A DNA stretch of 40,928 nt, taken from positions 1 through 40,928 of the forward strand of contig CAMLDO010000019.1 in the NCBI GenBank assembly GCA_946478865.1. The letters are read 5' to 3'. The position numbers and the translations under genes are program-made. Each line of letters starts with the position of its first letter. Within the stretch, counting starts at the first letter, position 1. Under the pieces are notes generated by a model. That model ran no database searches, had not been told where the DNA came from, and saw nothing but the letters and a program-made list of their open reading frames with translations. Source of the DNA: an uncultured Methylobacillus sp. (GTDB lineage: Bacteria > Pseudomonadota > Gammaproteobacteria > Burkholderiales > Methylophilaceae). Positions 16,103-22,825 of this stretch are shown here, one piece after another.

Positions 16103-17092
16103 TCAATAGTGCTCGGACTTCTGCTCGCGGCTGAGCAGGTTCTCCACTGCAACACGCGGCGAACGTCCTTCGGACAGCACGGCATTCACCTCGCAGGTGA
16201 TCGGCATGTCCACGCCGAGCTGCTTGGCCTTGTTGAATACTTCGCGCGTGGTGTGCACGCCTTCGGCGACATGTCCCAGCGAGTCGATGATCTGCTGCAG
16301 CGTTTCCCCCTTGGCGAGCCGCAGGCCGACGGTGCGATTGCGCGAGGCATCGCCGGTACAGGTCAGTATCAGATCGCCCGCTCCCGCCAGCCCCATGAAG
16401 GTTTCGAGACGGCCGCCGAGCGCCATGCCGAAACGGGTGATTTCCGCCAGCCCGCGCGTAATCAGGGCAGCACGCGCATTGGCGCCAAAACCCATGCCGT
16501 CACTGATGCCCGCGGCAATCGCCATCACGTTCTTGAGCGCGCCGCCTACGGCCACGCCCACGACATCCGTGCTGCTGTATACGCGCACCGTGCCGCCATG
16601 GAATGCCGCGGCCGCTTCGCCGGCAAAGGCCTCATCCGCGGAAGCGAGGGTAATCGCCGTCGGCAAACCTTTAGCCAACTCCCCAGCGAAACTGGGACCG
16701 GAAAGTATGCCGCGCAATTGGTCGGCCGGCAGTTCTTCCGCAACCACCTCGTGCATGAGCTTGGAAGTACCGTTTTCCAGCCCCTTGTTGGCCCATACCA
16801 CCGGCACCTTGCAGCCGGCAGCGCGGATTTCGCGCAGGATGTTGCGAAAGCCGGAGGTAGGCACCACGGAAAGGATCATGTCGGCCGATTGCAGCGCCGC
16901 ATGCAGGTCGGATTCGAGGCGCAGGGCTTCGGGAAAAGTGTAATCGCCGAGATAGCGCGGATTGGCGCGCAGCTTGCCCATTTCTCCTACCTGGTCGGCA
17001 TTGCGCGCCCACAACGTGACAGGATGGCGGTGCGCCAGATGTATGGCCAGCGCGGTTCCCCAGGCACCGGCGCCGAGAACGGTGATATTCAT
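16103..17092 (-). CDS. gpsA: Glycerol-3-phosphate dehydrogenase [NAD(P)+]
   Basis: GpsA reduces dihydroxyacetone phosphate to sn-glycerol-3-phosphate for phospholipid synthesis. The 329-residue protein has the NAD(P)-binding GAGAWGTALA (residues 7-16), WANKGLENGTSKLM, GPSFAGELAKGLPTAI, the catalytic-lysine segment GGALKNVMAIAAGISDG, and AGAGDLILTCTG. It is the last gene of the minus-strand rhodanese-grxC-secB-SH3-gpsA series. Only a weak GC-rich hairpin without a T-run follows it (16072-16096). Confidence 0.96.
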   Translation of the reverse strand: MNITVLGAGAWGTALAIHLAHRHPVTLWARNADQVGEMGKLRANPRYLGDYTFPEALRLESDLHAALQSADMILSVVPTSGFRNILREIRAAGCKVPVVWANKGLENGTSKLMHEVVAEELPADQLRGILSGPSFAGELAKGLPTAITLASADEAFAGEAAAAFHGGTVRVYSSTDVVGVAVGGALKNVMAIAAGISDGMGFGANARAALITRGLAEITRFGMALGGRLETFMGLAGAGDLILTCTGDASRNRTVGLRLAKGETLQQIIDSLGHVAEGVHTTREVFNKAKQLGVDMPITCEVNAVLSEGRSPRVAVENLLSREQKSEHY

Positions 17093-17142
17093 TTTGATTT
17101 CATCGCGTTGCCTTATACAGGCTCACGCGCGCTCCCTTTACG

Positions 17143-17592
17143 TTACAAACCCCAAACCTGATTGATGGGGATATAGCCCATCAACCCGTCGCGATGGCGC
17201 ACCTTGGCCCAGCCATTGCCCGTATTTTCCACGAGCTCCAGCGCCACATCCTGCTCAGCCTTGAAAACAAGTCTCGCAGAGGGATCAGCCGCTTCGCGGG
17301 CTTCCGCCTGCGGTACCTTGACGATCAAGGTACGCTTCTGGTCAAGCTGCTTGGCCTCGATCCAGGCGAATTCGCCGCGCACATCGCGTACCTTGATCCA
17401 GTCGCCGAGGTTGACGATGACTTCGACCGGATAATACTGATGCGCGACATACAGCTTTTTGCCCTGCGCGGACGGCGCATCGTAGAAAATGGCTCGGGGC
17501 ACGGAAACCGAACGGTAATCCAGTGCCCAGGCCATCGCTGGCAGCAACATTGCCGCCAGCACGAACGACAGTTTAGTGAGCGGTCGCCGCAT
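17143..17592 (-). CDS. Periplasmic protein with two bacterial SH3-like domains
   Basis: This 149-residue protein starts at the ATG at 17592, which gives a clean signal peptide (MRRPLTKLSFVLAAMLLPAMAWA). An upstream in-frame start would lie deep within secB. Two SH3-like repeats follow (about 25-85 and 90-149). Each has the pattern of short strands ending in W-x-K-V/I-R-D/H: NLGDWIKVRDVRGEFAWI and NTGNGWAKVRHRDGLMGYI. Such domains often bind peptidoglycan or act in protein contacts. It overlaps the end of secB by 20 bases. The secB-SH3-gpsA order suggests an envelope role, but the function is unknown. Confidence 0.82.
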   Translation of the reverse strand: MRRPLTKLSFVLAAMLLPAMAWALDYRSVSVPRAIFYDAPSAQGKKLYVAHQYYPVEVIVNLGDWIKVRDVRGEFAWIEAKQLDQKRTLIVKVPQAEAREAADPSARLVFKAEQDVALELVENTGNGWAKVRHRDGLMGYIPINQVWGL

Positions 17593-18070
17593 CGCCAGCT
17601 TGCGCCTGTTGCTGCTGCTTTTGCTGGAGGTAGAGCGCTTCGAAATTGATCGGATTGAGCAGCACCGGCGGGAAGCCTGCACGGGTCACCAGATCCGATA
17701 CCGCTTCACGGGCATACGGGAAGAGAATGTTGGGGCAAGTCACGCCGAGAATGCCTTCGATGGCTTCGTTCGGCACGTTGCGAATCTGGAAGATACCGGC
17801 CTGGGCCACTTCGACCAGGAACACGGTCTTGTCTTCGATCTTGGATGTGACGGTCACGGTGATCACGGCTTCGAACACGCCATCGCCGATTGACGCTGCC
17901 GCATTGTGCAGCTCGATGCCGACTTCAGGCGTCTCGCGTTGCAGGAAGACTTGCGGGGCGTTCGGGATCTCGAGCGAGACGTCCTTGACGTAGATTTTCT
18001 CGATGCTGAACGCCGGCTGTTGCGCTTGCTCTTCGCCGGTAGCCTGAGCGTTTTCCTGATCTTGTGCCAT
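17573..18070 (-). CDS. secB: Protein-export chaperone SecB
   Basis: SecB binds unfolded preproteins in the cytoplasm and hands them to SecA. The 165-residue protein shows the family core: FSIEKIYVKDVSLEIPNAP (residues ~21-39), VFLVEVAQAGIFQI, and the C-terminal GVTCPNILFPYAREAVSDLVTRAGFPPVLLNPINFEALY. The N-terminus and the Q/A-rich C-terminus are variable extensions. The ribosome site AGGAA lies just before the ATG and is involved in the leader structure described at 18079-18114. The grxC-secB-gpsA order matches E. coli. Confidence 0.97.
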   Translation of the reverse strand: MAQDQENAQATGEEQAQQPAFSIEKIYVKDVSLEIPNAPQVFLQRETPEVGIELHNAAASIGDGVFEAVITVTVTSKIEDKTVFLVEVAQAGIFQIRNVPNEAIEGILGVTCPNILFPYAREAVSDLVTRAGFPPVLLNPINFEALYLQQKQQQQAQAGDAATAH

Positions 18071-18078
18071 GCTGATTC

Positions 18079-18114
18079 CTAAAATGGTTGGGCTAAAAGT
18101 TTGCCATTTTAGCC
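18079..18114 (-). promoter_or_regulatory. secB leader with two mutually exclusive hairpins
   Basis: Reading the minus strand, an upstream arm GGCTAAAATGG (18114-18104) can pair in two ways. It can pair with TTTTAGCC (18098-18091), or through its CTAAAATGG part with CCATTTTAG (18087-18079). The second pairing takes in the start of the AGGA Shine-Dalgarno of secB; the first leaves it free. This is the geometry of a translational switch or thermosensor. The pairing is seen in the sequence; the function is inference. Confidence 0.5.
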
Positions 18115-18123
18115 GCTAAAGAA

Positions 18124-18138
18124 GGCTTTTTGAAAGCC
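18124..18138 (-). terminator. Weak terminator-like hairpin after grxC
   Basis: On the minus strand, GGCTTT-CAA-AAAGCC begins one base after the grxC stop and is followed by TTCTTT. The six-base stem is weak, so it may only attenuate read-through into secB. Confidence 0.4.
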
Positions 18139-18139
18139 G

Positions 18140-18397
18140 TTACTCAGCCAGCAGCGGATCAAGCTCGCCCTTCATGTCCAGCGCACGCAAATCGTCGAAC
18201 CCGCCCACATGGCGCTCGCCGATCCAGATCTGAGGAACGGTGCGGCGACCCGACTTTTCCATCATTTCATAGCGGCGCTGCGGATCGAGATCGACACGCA
18301 CCTTGTCGATATTCTCGACGCCCTTGCTGAGCAAAAGACGCTCGGCATTGATGCAGTACGGGCAGGTTCCGGTGGTGTACATCGTGATGTTAGCCAT
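18140..18397 (-). CDS. grxC: Glutaredoxin 3
   Basis: This 85-residue glutaredoxin reduces disulfides and glutathione mixed disulfides in the cytoplasm. The dithiol active site is CPYC (residues 12-15). TVPQIWIGERHVGGFDDL holds the cis-proline and the glutathione-binding GG-D motif. The start at 18397 is preceded by AAGGA. A longer frame lies within the rhodanese gene and is not used. It sits two bases after the rhodanese stop and before secB, as in E. coli. Confidence 0.95.
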   Translation of the reverse strand: MANITMYTTGTCPYCINAERLLLSKGVENIDKVRVDLDPQRRYEMMEKSGRRTVPQIWIGERHVGGFDDLRALDMKGELDPLLAE

Positions 18398-18399
18398 GA

Positions 18400-18828
18400 T
18401 TATCCTTTTGCTACCGGCAGCTTGGCATTGTTCCAGGCATTGATGCCGCCCTGGAGATTGTGCACACGGGTAAATCCCGCCTTTTTCAGCTGCTCGCATG
18501 CCTTGGCGGAGCGCACACCGCCCTGGCAATTCACCACGATGGGCTTCTGCTGATATTTCTTCAGCTCGCCGGCCCGTTCTGCCAGCTTGGCGAGCGGAAT
18601 ATTCCGAGCCTCGGGAATATGCCCGCCGGCAAATTCATTTTCCTCGCGCACATCCAGCACAAGCGCGTTTTCGCGGTTGATCAGCATCACCGCCTCGGCC
18701 GGGGAAACATCCTGCGAGCCCGATGCGCCGCCGCGCAACGCAGGCCACAGCAGCATGAAACCAGAGCCGACCGCGAGGCCAATCCAGATTGCGTTATCCA
18801 TCAGAAACTTCAAGGCTTGCTCCTTCAT
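18400..18828 (-). CDS. Membrane-anchored rhodanese-like protein (YibN type)
   Basis: This 142-residue protein has one N-terminal membrane segment (about residues 12-32, AIWIGLAVGSGFMLLW) and one rhodanese domain (~40-140). It has LVLDVREENEFAGGHIPEARNIPL and the active-site loop NCQGGVRSAKA with the persulfide-carrying cysteine C101. It likely handles sulfane sulfur at the membrane, on the cytoplasmic side. It precedes grxC and secB exactly as yibN does in E. coli. A candidate promoter lies about 150 bases upstream, next to an ArsR regulator gene. Confidence 0.92.
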   Translation of the reverse strand: MKEQALKFLMDNAIWIGLAVGSGFMLLWPALRGGASGSQDVSPAEAVMLINRENALVLDVREENEFAGGHIPEARNIPLAKLAERAGELKKYQQKPIVVNCQGGVRSAKACEQLKKAGFTRVHNLQGGINAWNNAKLPVAKG

Positions 18829-18985
18829 AGTTGGCTGTATCGCCGTAATTTATGCGACCGGGGCAACGATTCTATCCATCGCTTCGCAGTTGGTAAATCC
18901 GCTTCGCTGCAAGTTCCCGTCGCGCAATGCCGCAAACGGATAGCCAGAATCATCTGGAAGATGCACGCACCCATATAATCACTAT

Positions 18986-19013
18986 ATTATAATATTCTAA
19001 TATATAAGATCAA
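18986..19013 (-). promoter_or_regulatory. Candidate promoter with palindromic operator for the rhodanese-grxC-secB genes
   Basis: On the minus strand, TTGATC (19008-19013) and a perfect TATAAT (18986-18991) are 16 bases apart. The spacer contains the dyad ATATT-CT-AATAT (18992-19003), and a second perfect palindrome ATATTATAATAT (18984-18995) covers the -10. This is a typical place for a repressor. The area is a sharp AT-rich island in a GC-rich window. The 225-base gap 18829-19053 holds no gene that I can see. Confidence 0.55.
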
Positions 19014-19053
19014 ATAAACAAATAAAATTGAGGTCGAAACTCATTGATGGGCT

Positions 19054-19377
19054 TTAGTCTGGACCTAGGCCGCAGAATACATCGCGCATGAGCTCGATGA
19101 GCTTGAGCGTGCGCGGATCGCCGATACGATAGTAAACGCGGTTGGCATCCTTGCGCGTACGCAGCACCTCCTTGTCACGCAGAATGGCCAGATGCTGGGA
19201 AATGTTGCTTTGCGTGGTACCCACGGCATCGACGATTTCCTGAACGCTGATTTCCTTGTCGCCCAGCACACACAATATCTTCAGACGCAACGGATGCGAC
19301 ATCGCTTTCAGCGCGCGCGCCGCCTGGTCGATGTGCTCATCATGCTCGATAATTTCAGTCTGGCTCGTTTTTTGCAT
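19054..19377 (-). CDS. ArsR-family regulator, BigR/SqrR-like cysteine pair
   Basis: This 107-residue winged-helix repressor has the ArsR layout. ALKAMSHPLRLKILCVLGD leads into the helix-turn-helix (EISVQEIVDAVGTTQSNISQ, then HLAILRDKEVLRTRKDANRV) and the wing RVYYRIGDPRT. The metal-site motif ELCVCDL of ArsR/SmtB proteins is absent (KEISVQEI instead). Two cysteines, C36 in LKILC and C102 in DVFCG, are 66 residues apart. That is the same spacing as the sensing pair of BigR (C42/C108) and SqrR (C41/C107), which form a disulfide or polysulfide link in response to persulfide. It is therefore more likely a sulfide/redox sensor than a metal sensor. The rhodanese gene downstream supports this. Confidence 0.88.
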   Translation of the reverse strand: MQKTSQTEIIEHDEHIDQAARALKAMSHPLRLKILCVLGDKEISVQEIVDAVGTTQSNISQHLAILRDKEVLRTRKDANRVYYRIGDPRTLKLIELMRDVFCGLGPD

Positions 19378-19469
19378 GTTTTTCAGGCGGCAATTCCGTG
19401 GAAACTAGCCGGTTTGCAGAGTGTCAGAAAACCTTAATATGCAGAAAGTATAATGCAAAAACCCTTAAA

Positions 19470-19482
19470 ATATAATAGAATA
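19470..19482 (-). promoter_or_regulatory. Second copy of the AT-rich operator-like motif, between arsR and gpmI
   Basis: The minus-strand sequence here is TATTCTATTATAT. It matches 12 of 13 positions with TATTCTAATATAT at 18993-19005 on the plus strand. It overlaps a plus-strand TATAAT (19471-19476) that could serve gpmI. A second TATAAT lies at 19449-19454. Likely an autoregulatory site of the ArsR protein, by inference. Confidence 0.45.
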
Positions 19483-19525
19483 GCAAAGGTTTATACATTG
19501 GAACTTCAAGAAACGAAACGTTGAG

Positions 19526-21082
19526 ATGAAAGTCACGCCTGTTTTGCTGCTGATCCTGGATGGCTTCGGCCATAGCGAGGAGTCCGCGGACAACGCCATC
19601 GCCCTGGCTCATAAGCCCAACTGGGATTCCCTGTGGCGCAATTATCCCCATACCCTCATCAATGCCTCGGAGCATTCGGTGGGACTGCCTTCCGGCCAGA
19701 TGGGCAACTCGGAAGTAGGACATCTCAATATTGGTGCAGGCAGAATTCTCTACCAGGAGTTCGAGCGCATCAACCGTGCGATCGGCGACGGCGACTTTTT
19801 CACCAATCCCGCATTGACCGAAGCCGTCAATCTCGCCAAGGACAATGATCGCGCCCTGCACATTTTTGGGCTGCTTTCGAGTGGCGGCGTTCACAGCCAC
19901 GAGCATCATATCCATAGCATGGTCGAAATGGCGGCACGTCTTGGCCTGCGCAAAATCTTCGTTCACGCCTTCCTCGATGGACGCGACACGCCGCCCAAGA
20001 GCGCCGAAACCTTCATCAAGCGCATGGAAGATAACTGCACCCATTTTGGTGCAGGCCGTATCGCCACCATCATCGGTCGCTTCTACGCGATGGATCGCGA
20101 CAAGCGCTGGCCGCGTATTGAGGCCGCCTACAATCTGATTTCCTGCGGCAAGGGCGAGTTTTATGCCGCGACGGCGCAGCAGGGCCTCGAAATGGCCTAC
20201 GCGCGCGGCGAAACCGACGAATTCGTCAAGCCGACGGTCATCGGCGAGCCGGTGCGGGTCGAAGACGGCGATGTGATCGTCTACATGAATTTCCGTTCCG
20301 ACCGCGCACGCGAACTGACACGCGCCTTCCTCGACAAGAACTTCGAAGGCTTCCATCGGGCGCACCAGCCCGAACTCGGCGGTTTTTACACGCTGACGAT
20401 GTACAACAAGAACGATCTGGCCGCCCAAGTCGCATTCCCTCCCGAGATCGTGCATAACACTCTCGGCGAGCACCTTGCACATCTCGGCCTGAAGCAGCTG
20501 CGTATCGCGGAAACCGAGAAGTATCCGCATGTCACCTTCTTCTTCAACGGTGGCGAAGAACAGGTTTATCCGGGCGAAGACCGCATTCTGGTGCCATCGC
20601 CTCAGGTCGCGACCTACGACATGCAGCCTGAAATGAGCGCCTACGAAGTCACGGACAAGCTCGAGGAAGCCATCCTGAGCAAGAAGTACGACGCGATCAT
20701 CTGCAACTATGCCAATGCCGACATGGTGGGGCATACCGGCAATCTCCCCGCCGCCATCAAGGCGGTCGAGGCGGTAGATGTGTGCCTCGGCCGAGTGATA
20801 CGCGCCATGCAGAAAATCGGCGGAGAAGTCATCATTACCGCCGATCACGGTAACGCGGAATGCATGGAAGATCATGCCCATCAGCAGCCGCATACCCAGC
20901 ACACCACCAACCTCGTGCCTTTACTCTACATCGGTCGCGCTGCGCATCTTGCGCACACGGGCGCTCTTTCCGATGTGGCGCCCACGCTGCTGCGCATGAT
21001 GGGCGTACCGCAACCGGCAGAAATGACGGGGCGCCCGCTGGTCGAGTTCGAGGATGTTCCGCTCGCCGTCAACGCGCAGTGA
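19526..21082 (+). CDS. gpmI: 2,3-bisphosphoglycerate-independent phosphoglycerate mutase
   Basis: GpmI interconverts 3- and 2-phosphoglycerate in glycolysis/gluconeogenesis with two manganese ions. The 518-residue protein is full length. It has the metal aspartate D12 in LLILDGFG, and the phosphorylated serine S62 in SGQMGNSEVGHLNIGAGR. It also has HSHEHHIHSM, FLDGRDTPPKSA and RDKRWPR in the transferase domain. The C-terminal phosphatase part shows NYANADMVGHTGN and ITADHGNAE. It diverges from arsR and is followed 19 bases later by envC, the same pairing as in E. coli. Confidence 0.97.
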   Translation: MKVTPVLLLILDGFGHSEESADNAIALAHKPNWDSLWRNYPHTLINASEHSVGLPSGQMGNSEVGHLNIGAGRILYQEFERINRAIGDGDFFTNPALTEAVNLAKDNDRALHIFGLLSSGGVHSHEHHIHSMVEMAARLGLRKIFVHAFLDGRDTPPKSAETFIKRMEDNCTHFGAGRIATIIGRFYAMDRDKRWPRIEAAYNLISCGKGEFYAATAQQGLEMAYARGETDEFVKPTVIGEPVRVEDGDVIVYMNFRSDRARELTRAFLDKNFEGFHRAHQPELGGFYTLTMYNKNDLAAQVAFPPEIVHNTLGEHLAHLGLKQLRIAETEKYPHVTFFFNGGEEQVYPGEDRILVPSPQVATYDMQPEMSAYEVTDKLEEAILSKKYDAIICNYANADMVGHTGNLPAAIKAVEAVDVCLGRVIRAMQKIGGEVIITADHGNAECMEDHAHQQPHTQHTTNLVPLLYIGRAAHLAHTGALSDVAPTLLRMMGVPQPAEMTGRPLVEFEDVPLAVNAQ

Positions 21083-21101
21083 CGGCGGTTATAATTCCCG
21101 G

Positions 21102-22325
21102 ATGAATCGTTGGTTATGCCATGGCGCCTGCGCGCTCGCCCTGCTTATCCCCGCCTTTGCCCAGGCAGGCAAGGCCGAGGACACCAAGGAAGATCTGCAG
21201 GAATTGAAGGGGCGGATCGAGTCTCTTAAAAAAGAGCTCGACAGTACCCAGGAAGCGCACTCCGAAGCAGCGGATGCTCTCAAAAAGAGCGAACGAGCCA
21301 TCAGCGAAACCAACCGCAAGCTTTATGAAATCGCCCTGCGCCAGAATGACAGCCGTCAAACCCTGCAGGCGCAGCAACGGGAGCTTTCCACGCTGAACGC
21401 CACCATCAGCGAGCAGCAGAAAACGCTGAGCAGGCAATTCCATCAACAGTACGTTCACGGACAGCAGGGCTATCTGCAAATCCTGCTGTCCGGGCAGGAT
21501 CCGAACTCGATATCGCGCGATCTTCAGTATTTTGCCTACATGGCCCGCGCCCGGGCTGACAATATCGCGGCATTGCGCCAGAACCAGCAGCAGGTCGCCG
21601 AACTGAACGAAAAAACTACCACGACGCTGGCTGAAATCGAAACGCTCAAGGAAGAGCAGGAAAAGCAACGCAAGCAGCTGGAGTCCGAAAAACGCGAGCG
21701 CAAAGGCGTACTGCAACAGCTGGCAGGCAAGATCAAAACGCAGCGAGGCGAAATCAACAAATTGCGCCGCGACGAAAAGCGCCTCACCGATCTGGTCGAA
21801 CGCCTTGCGCGTATCGTGCCCGCTAAACCCAAGCGCAAGAAGCAAGCCACACCCACCGCTCCGTCTGCGCCGTCAGGACCCGTTGGCAAGAACGAGACCC
21901 TGCCCAGTCCTGCGATCGCGGATACCGCCTTCGCTTCCCTCAAGGGCAAGCTGAACCTGCCGGTGCGCGGCGACATCGTGAACAAGTTCGGAACATCGCG
22001 TGAAGACAGCGGCGTATCCTGGAAGGGCCTGTTCATTCGCGCCAACGAAGGCAGCGACGTCAAGGCGATCGCCTCCGGCACCGTGGTGTTCGCCGACTGG
22101 CTGCGTGGCTTCGGCAATCTGCTCATCGTCGATCATGGGGACGGCTTCATGAGCCTGTACGGCAATAACCAGTCTCTGCTGAAAAACGTCGGCGACGAGG
22201 TAGACCCGGGCGACAGCATCGCTTCAGTCGGCAATAGCGGCGGGAACGCGGAGTCAGGGCTCTATTTCGAGATGCGCCATCGCAGCAAACCGTTCGATCC
22301 TCTCGGCTGGTGCGTGCTGAGATAA
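21102..22325 (+). CDS. envC: EnvC-like murein hydrolase activator (degenerate LytM domain)
   Basis: This 407-residue periplasmic protein is expected to activate cell-division amidases (AmiA/B type). The start at 21102 gives a signal peptide (MNRWLCHGACALALLIPAFAQAG). A long coiled coil follows (~25-250, heptad-like, Lys/Glu/Gln-rich). A Pro/Lys-rich linker and a LytM/M23 domain (~285-405) complete it. The LytM zinc ligands are missing: SWKGLFIRA stands where active enzymes have HxGxD, and GLYFEMRH where they have HxHFE. This matches EnvC activators, not active endopeptidases. A TATAAT only seven bases before the ATG is probably not a promoter; co-transcription with gpmI is likely. Confidence 0.92.
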   Translation: MNRWLCHGACALALLIPAFAQAGKAEDTKEDLQELKGRIESLKKELDSTQEAHSEAADALKKSERAISETNRKLYEIALRQNDSRQTLQAQQRELSTLNATISEQQKTLSRQFHQQYVHGQQGYLQILLSGQDPNSISRDLQYFAYMARARADNIAALRQNQQQVAELNEKTTTTLAEIETLKEEQEKQRKQLESEKRERKGVLQQLAGKIKTQRGEINKLRRDEKRLTDLVERLARIVPAKPKRKKQATPTAPSAPSGPVGKNETLPSPAIADTAFASLKGKLNLPVRGDIVNKFGTSREDSGVSWKGLFIRANEGSDVKAIASGTVVFADWLRGFGNLLIVDHGDGFMSLYGNNQSLLKNVGDEVDPGDSIASVGNSGGNAESGLYFEMRHRSKPFDPLGWCVLR

Positions 22326-22363
22326 TTTCACTCTTTAACATTTCTGCACCAACTGCCCTCGGG

Positions 22364-22391
22364 ATGACACGGACCGGCCTTGTGCTAGAAT
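22364..22391 (+). promoter_or_regulatory. Likely sigma-70 promoter of the gdx transcript
   Basis: ATGACA (22364-22369) and TAGAAT (22386-22391) are 16 bases apart, each one mismatch from consensus. Transcription would start near 22398, just upstream of the riboswitch. A dyad TGTGCT-N9-AGCACA (22381-22401) spans the -10. Confidence 0.6.
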
Positions 22392-22407
22392 TTTGAGCAC
22401 ACAGGGA

Positions 22408-22465
22408 GTGAGGACGACCTCACAACACCCCTTTCGCATTGAGGACGGCCTCACATTCCAGGGAG
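22408..22465 (+). promoter_or_regulatory. Guanidine-II riboswitch (mini-ykkC) with gdx ribosome site
   Basis: Two near-identical hairpins with ACGR tetraloops are present: GTGAGG-ACGA-CCTCAC (22408-22423) and TGAGG-ACGG-CCTCA (22440-22453), joined by a 16-base linker. This is the defining architecture of the mini-ykkC/guanidine-II class. The Shine-Dalgarno AGGGAG (22460-22465) follows the second hairpin by six bases, so control is probably translational: guanidine binding docks the two loops and frees the ribosome site. The downstream gene is the cognate exporter gdx. Confidence 0.94.
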
Positions 22466-22472
22466 TATTGAA

Positions 22473-22790
22473 ATGAATTGGCTAATCCTCGTCATTGCCG
22501 GACTGTTCGAAGTTGCATGGGCCATAGGGCTGAAGTACACGGACGGCTTCACGCGTTTATGGCCTACCGTGGGGACCCTGCTTGCCATGGTGCTGAGCGT
22601 TGCCCTGCTGGGGTTTGCGATGAAAACCCTTCCCGTCGGTACCGCTTATGCCATCTGGGTGGGAATCGGCGCTATCGGCACGGCGATACTGGGCATCATA
22701 CTTTTTGACGAGCCCGCCCACACGGCACGCCTGCTTAGCCTGACGCTCATTTTCGCCGGCATTATCGGCCTCAAGCTGTCCCACTCCTGA
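22473..22790 (+). CDS. gdx: Guanidinium exporter Gdx (SugE, small multidrug resistance family)
   Basis: This 105-residue inner-membrane protein with four transmembrane helices exports guanidinium in exchange for protons as a dual-topology dimer. The essential glutamate E13 is present in [19 protein letters not shown]. The Gdx/SugE signature [19 protein letters not shown] (~51-69) distinguishes it from the EmrE multidrug branch. The gene is headed by a guanidine-II riboswitch, which settles the substrate. No guanidine carboxylase or other guanidine genes are nearby, so export seems to be the local response. It converges on the VIT1/CCC1 gene. Confidence 0.95.
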   Translation: MNWLILVIAGLFEVAWAIGLKYTDGFTRLWPTVGTLLAMVLSVALLGFAMKTLPVGTAYAIWVGIGAIGTAILGIILFDEPAHTARLLSLTLIFAGIIGLKLSHS

Positions 22791-22825
22791 ATGCGCAGCA
22801 GACTAGCTGCTACCCATAGCCGGAA

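Noticed and set aside
19424..20902. 492-residue minus-strand open frame opposite gpmI
   Set aside because: It is a shadow of gpmI; there is no ribosome site and no family-like motif, while gpmI has all its catalytic residues.
21090..21095. TATAAT just before envC
   Set aside because: It ends only six bases before the ATG, has no -35 partner and would give a leaderless transcript; co-transcription with gpmI is simpler.
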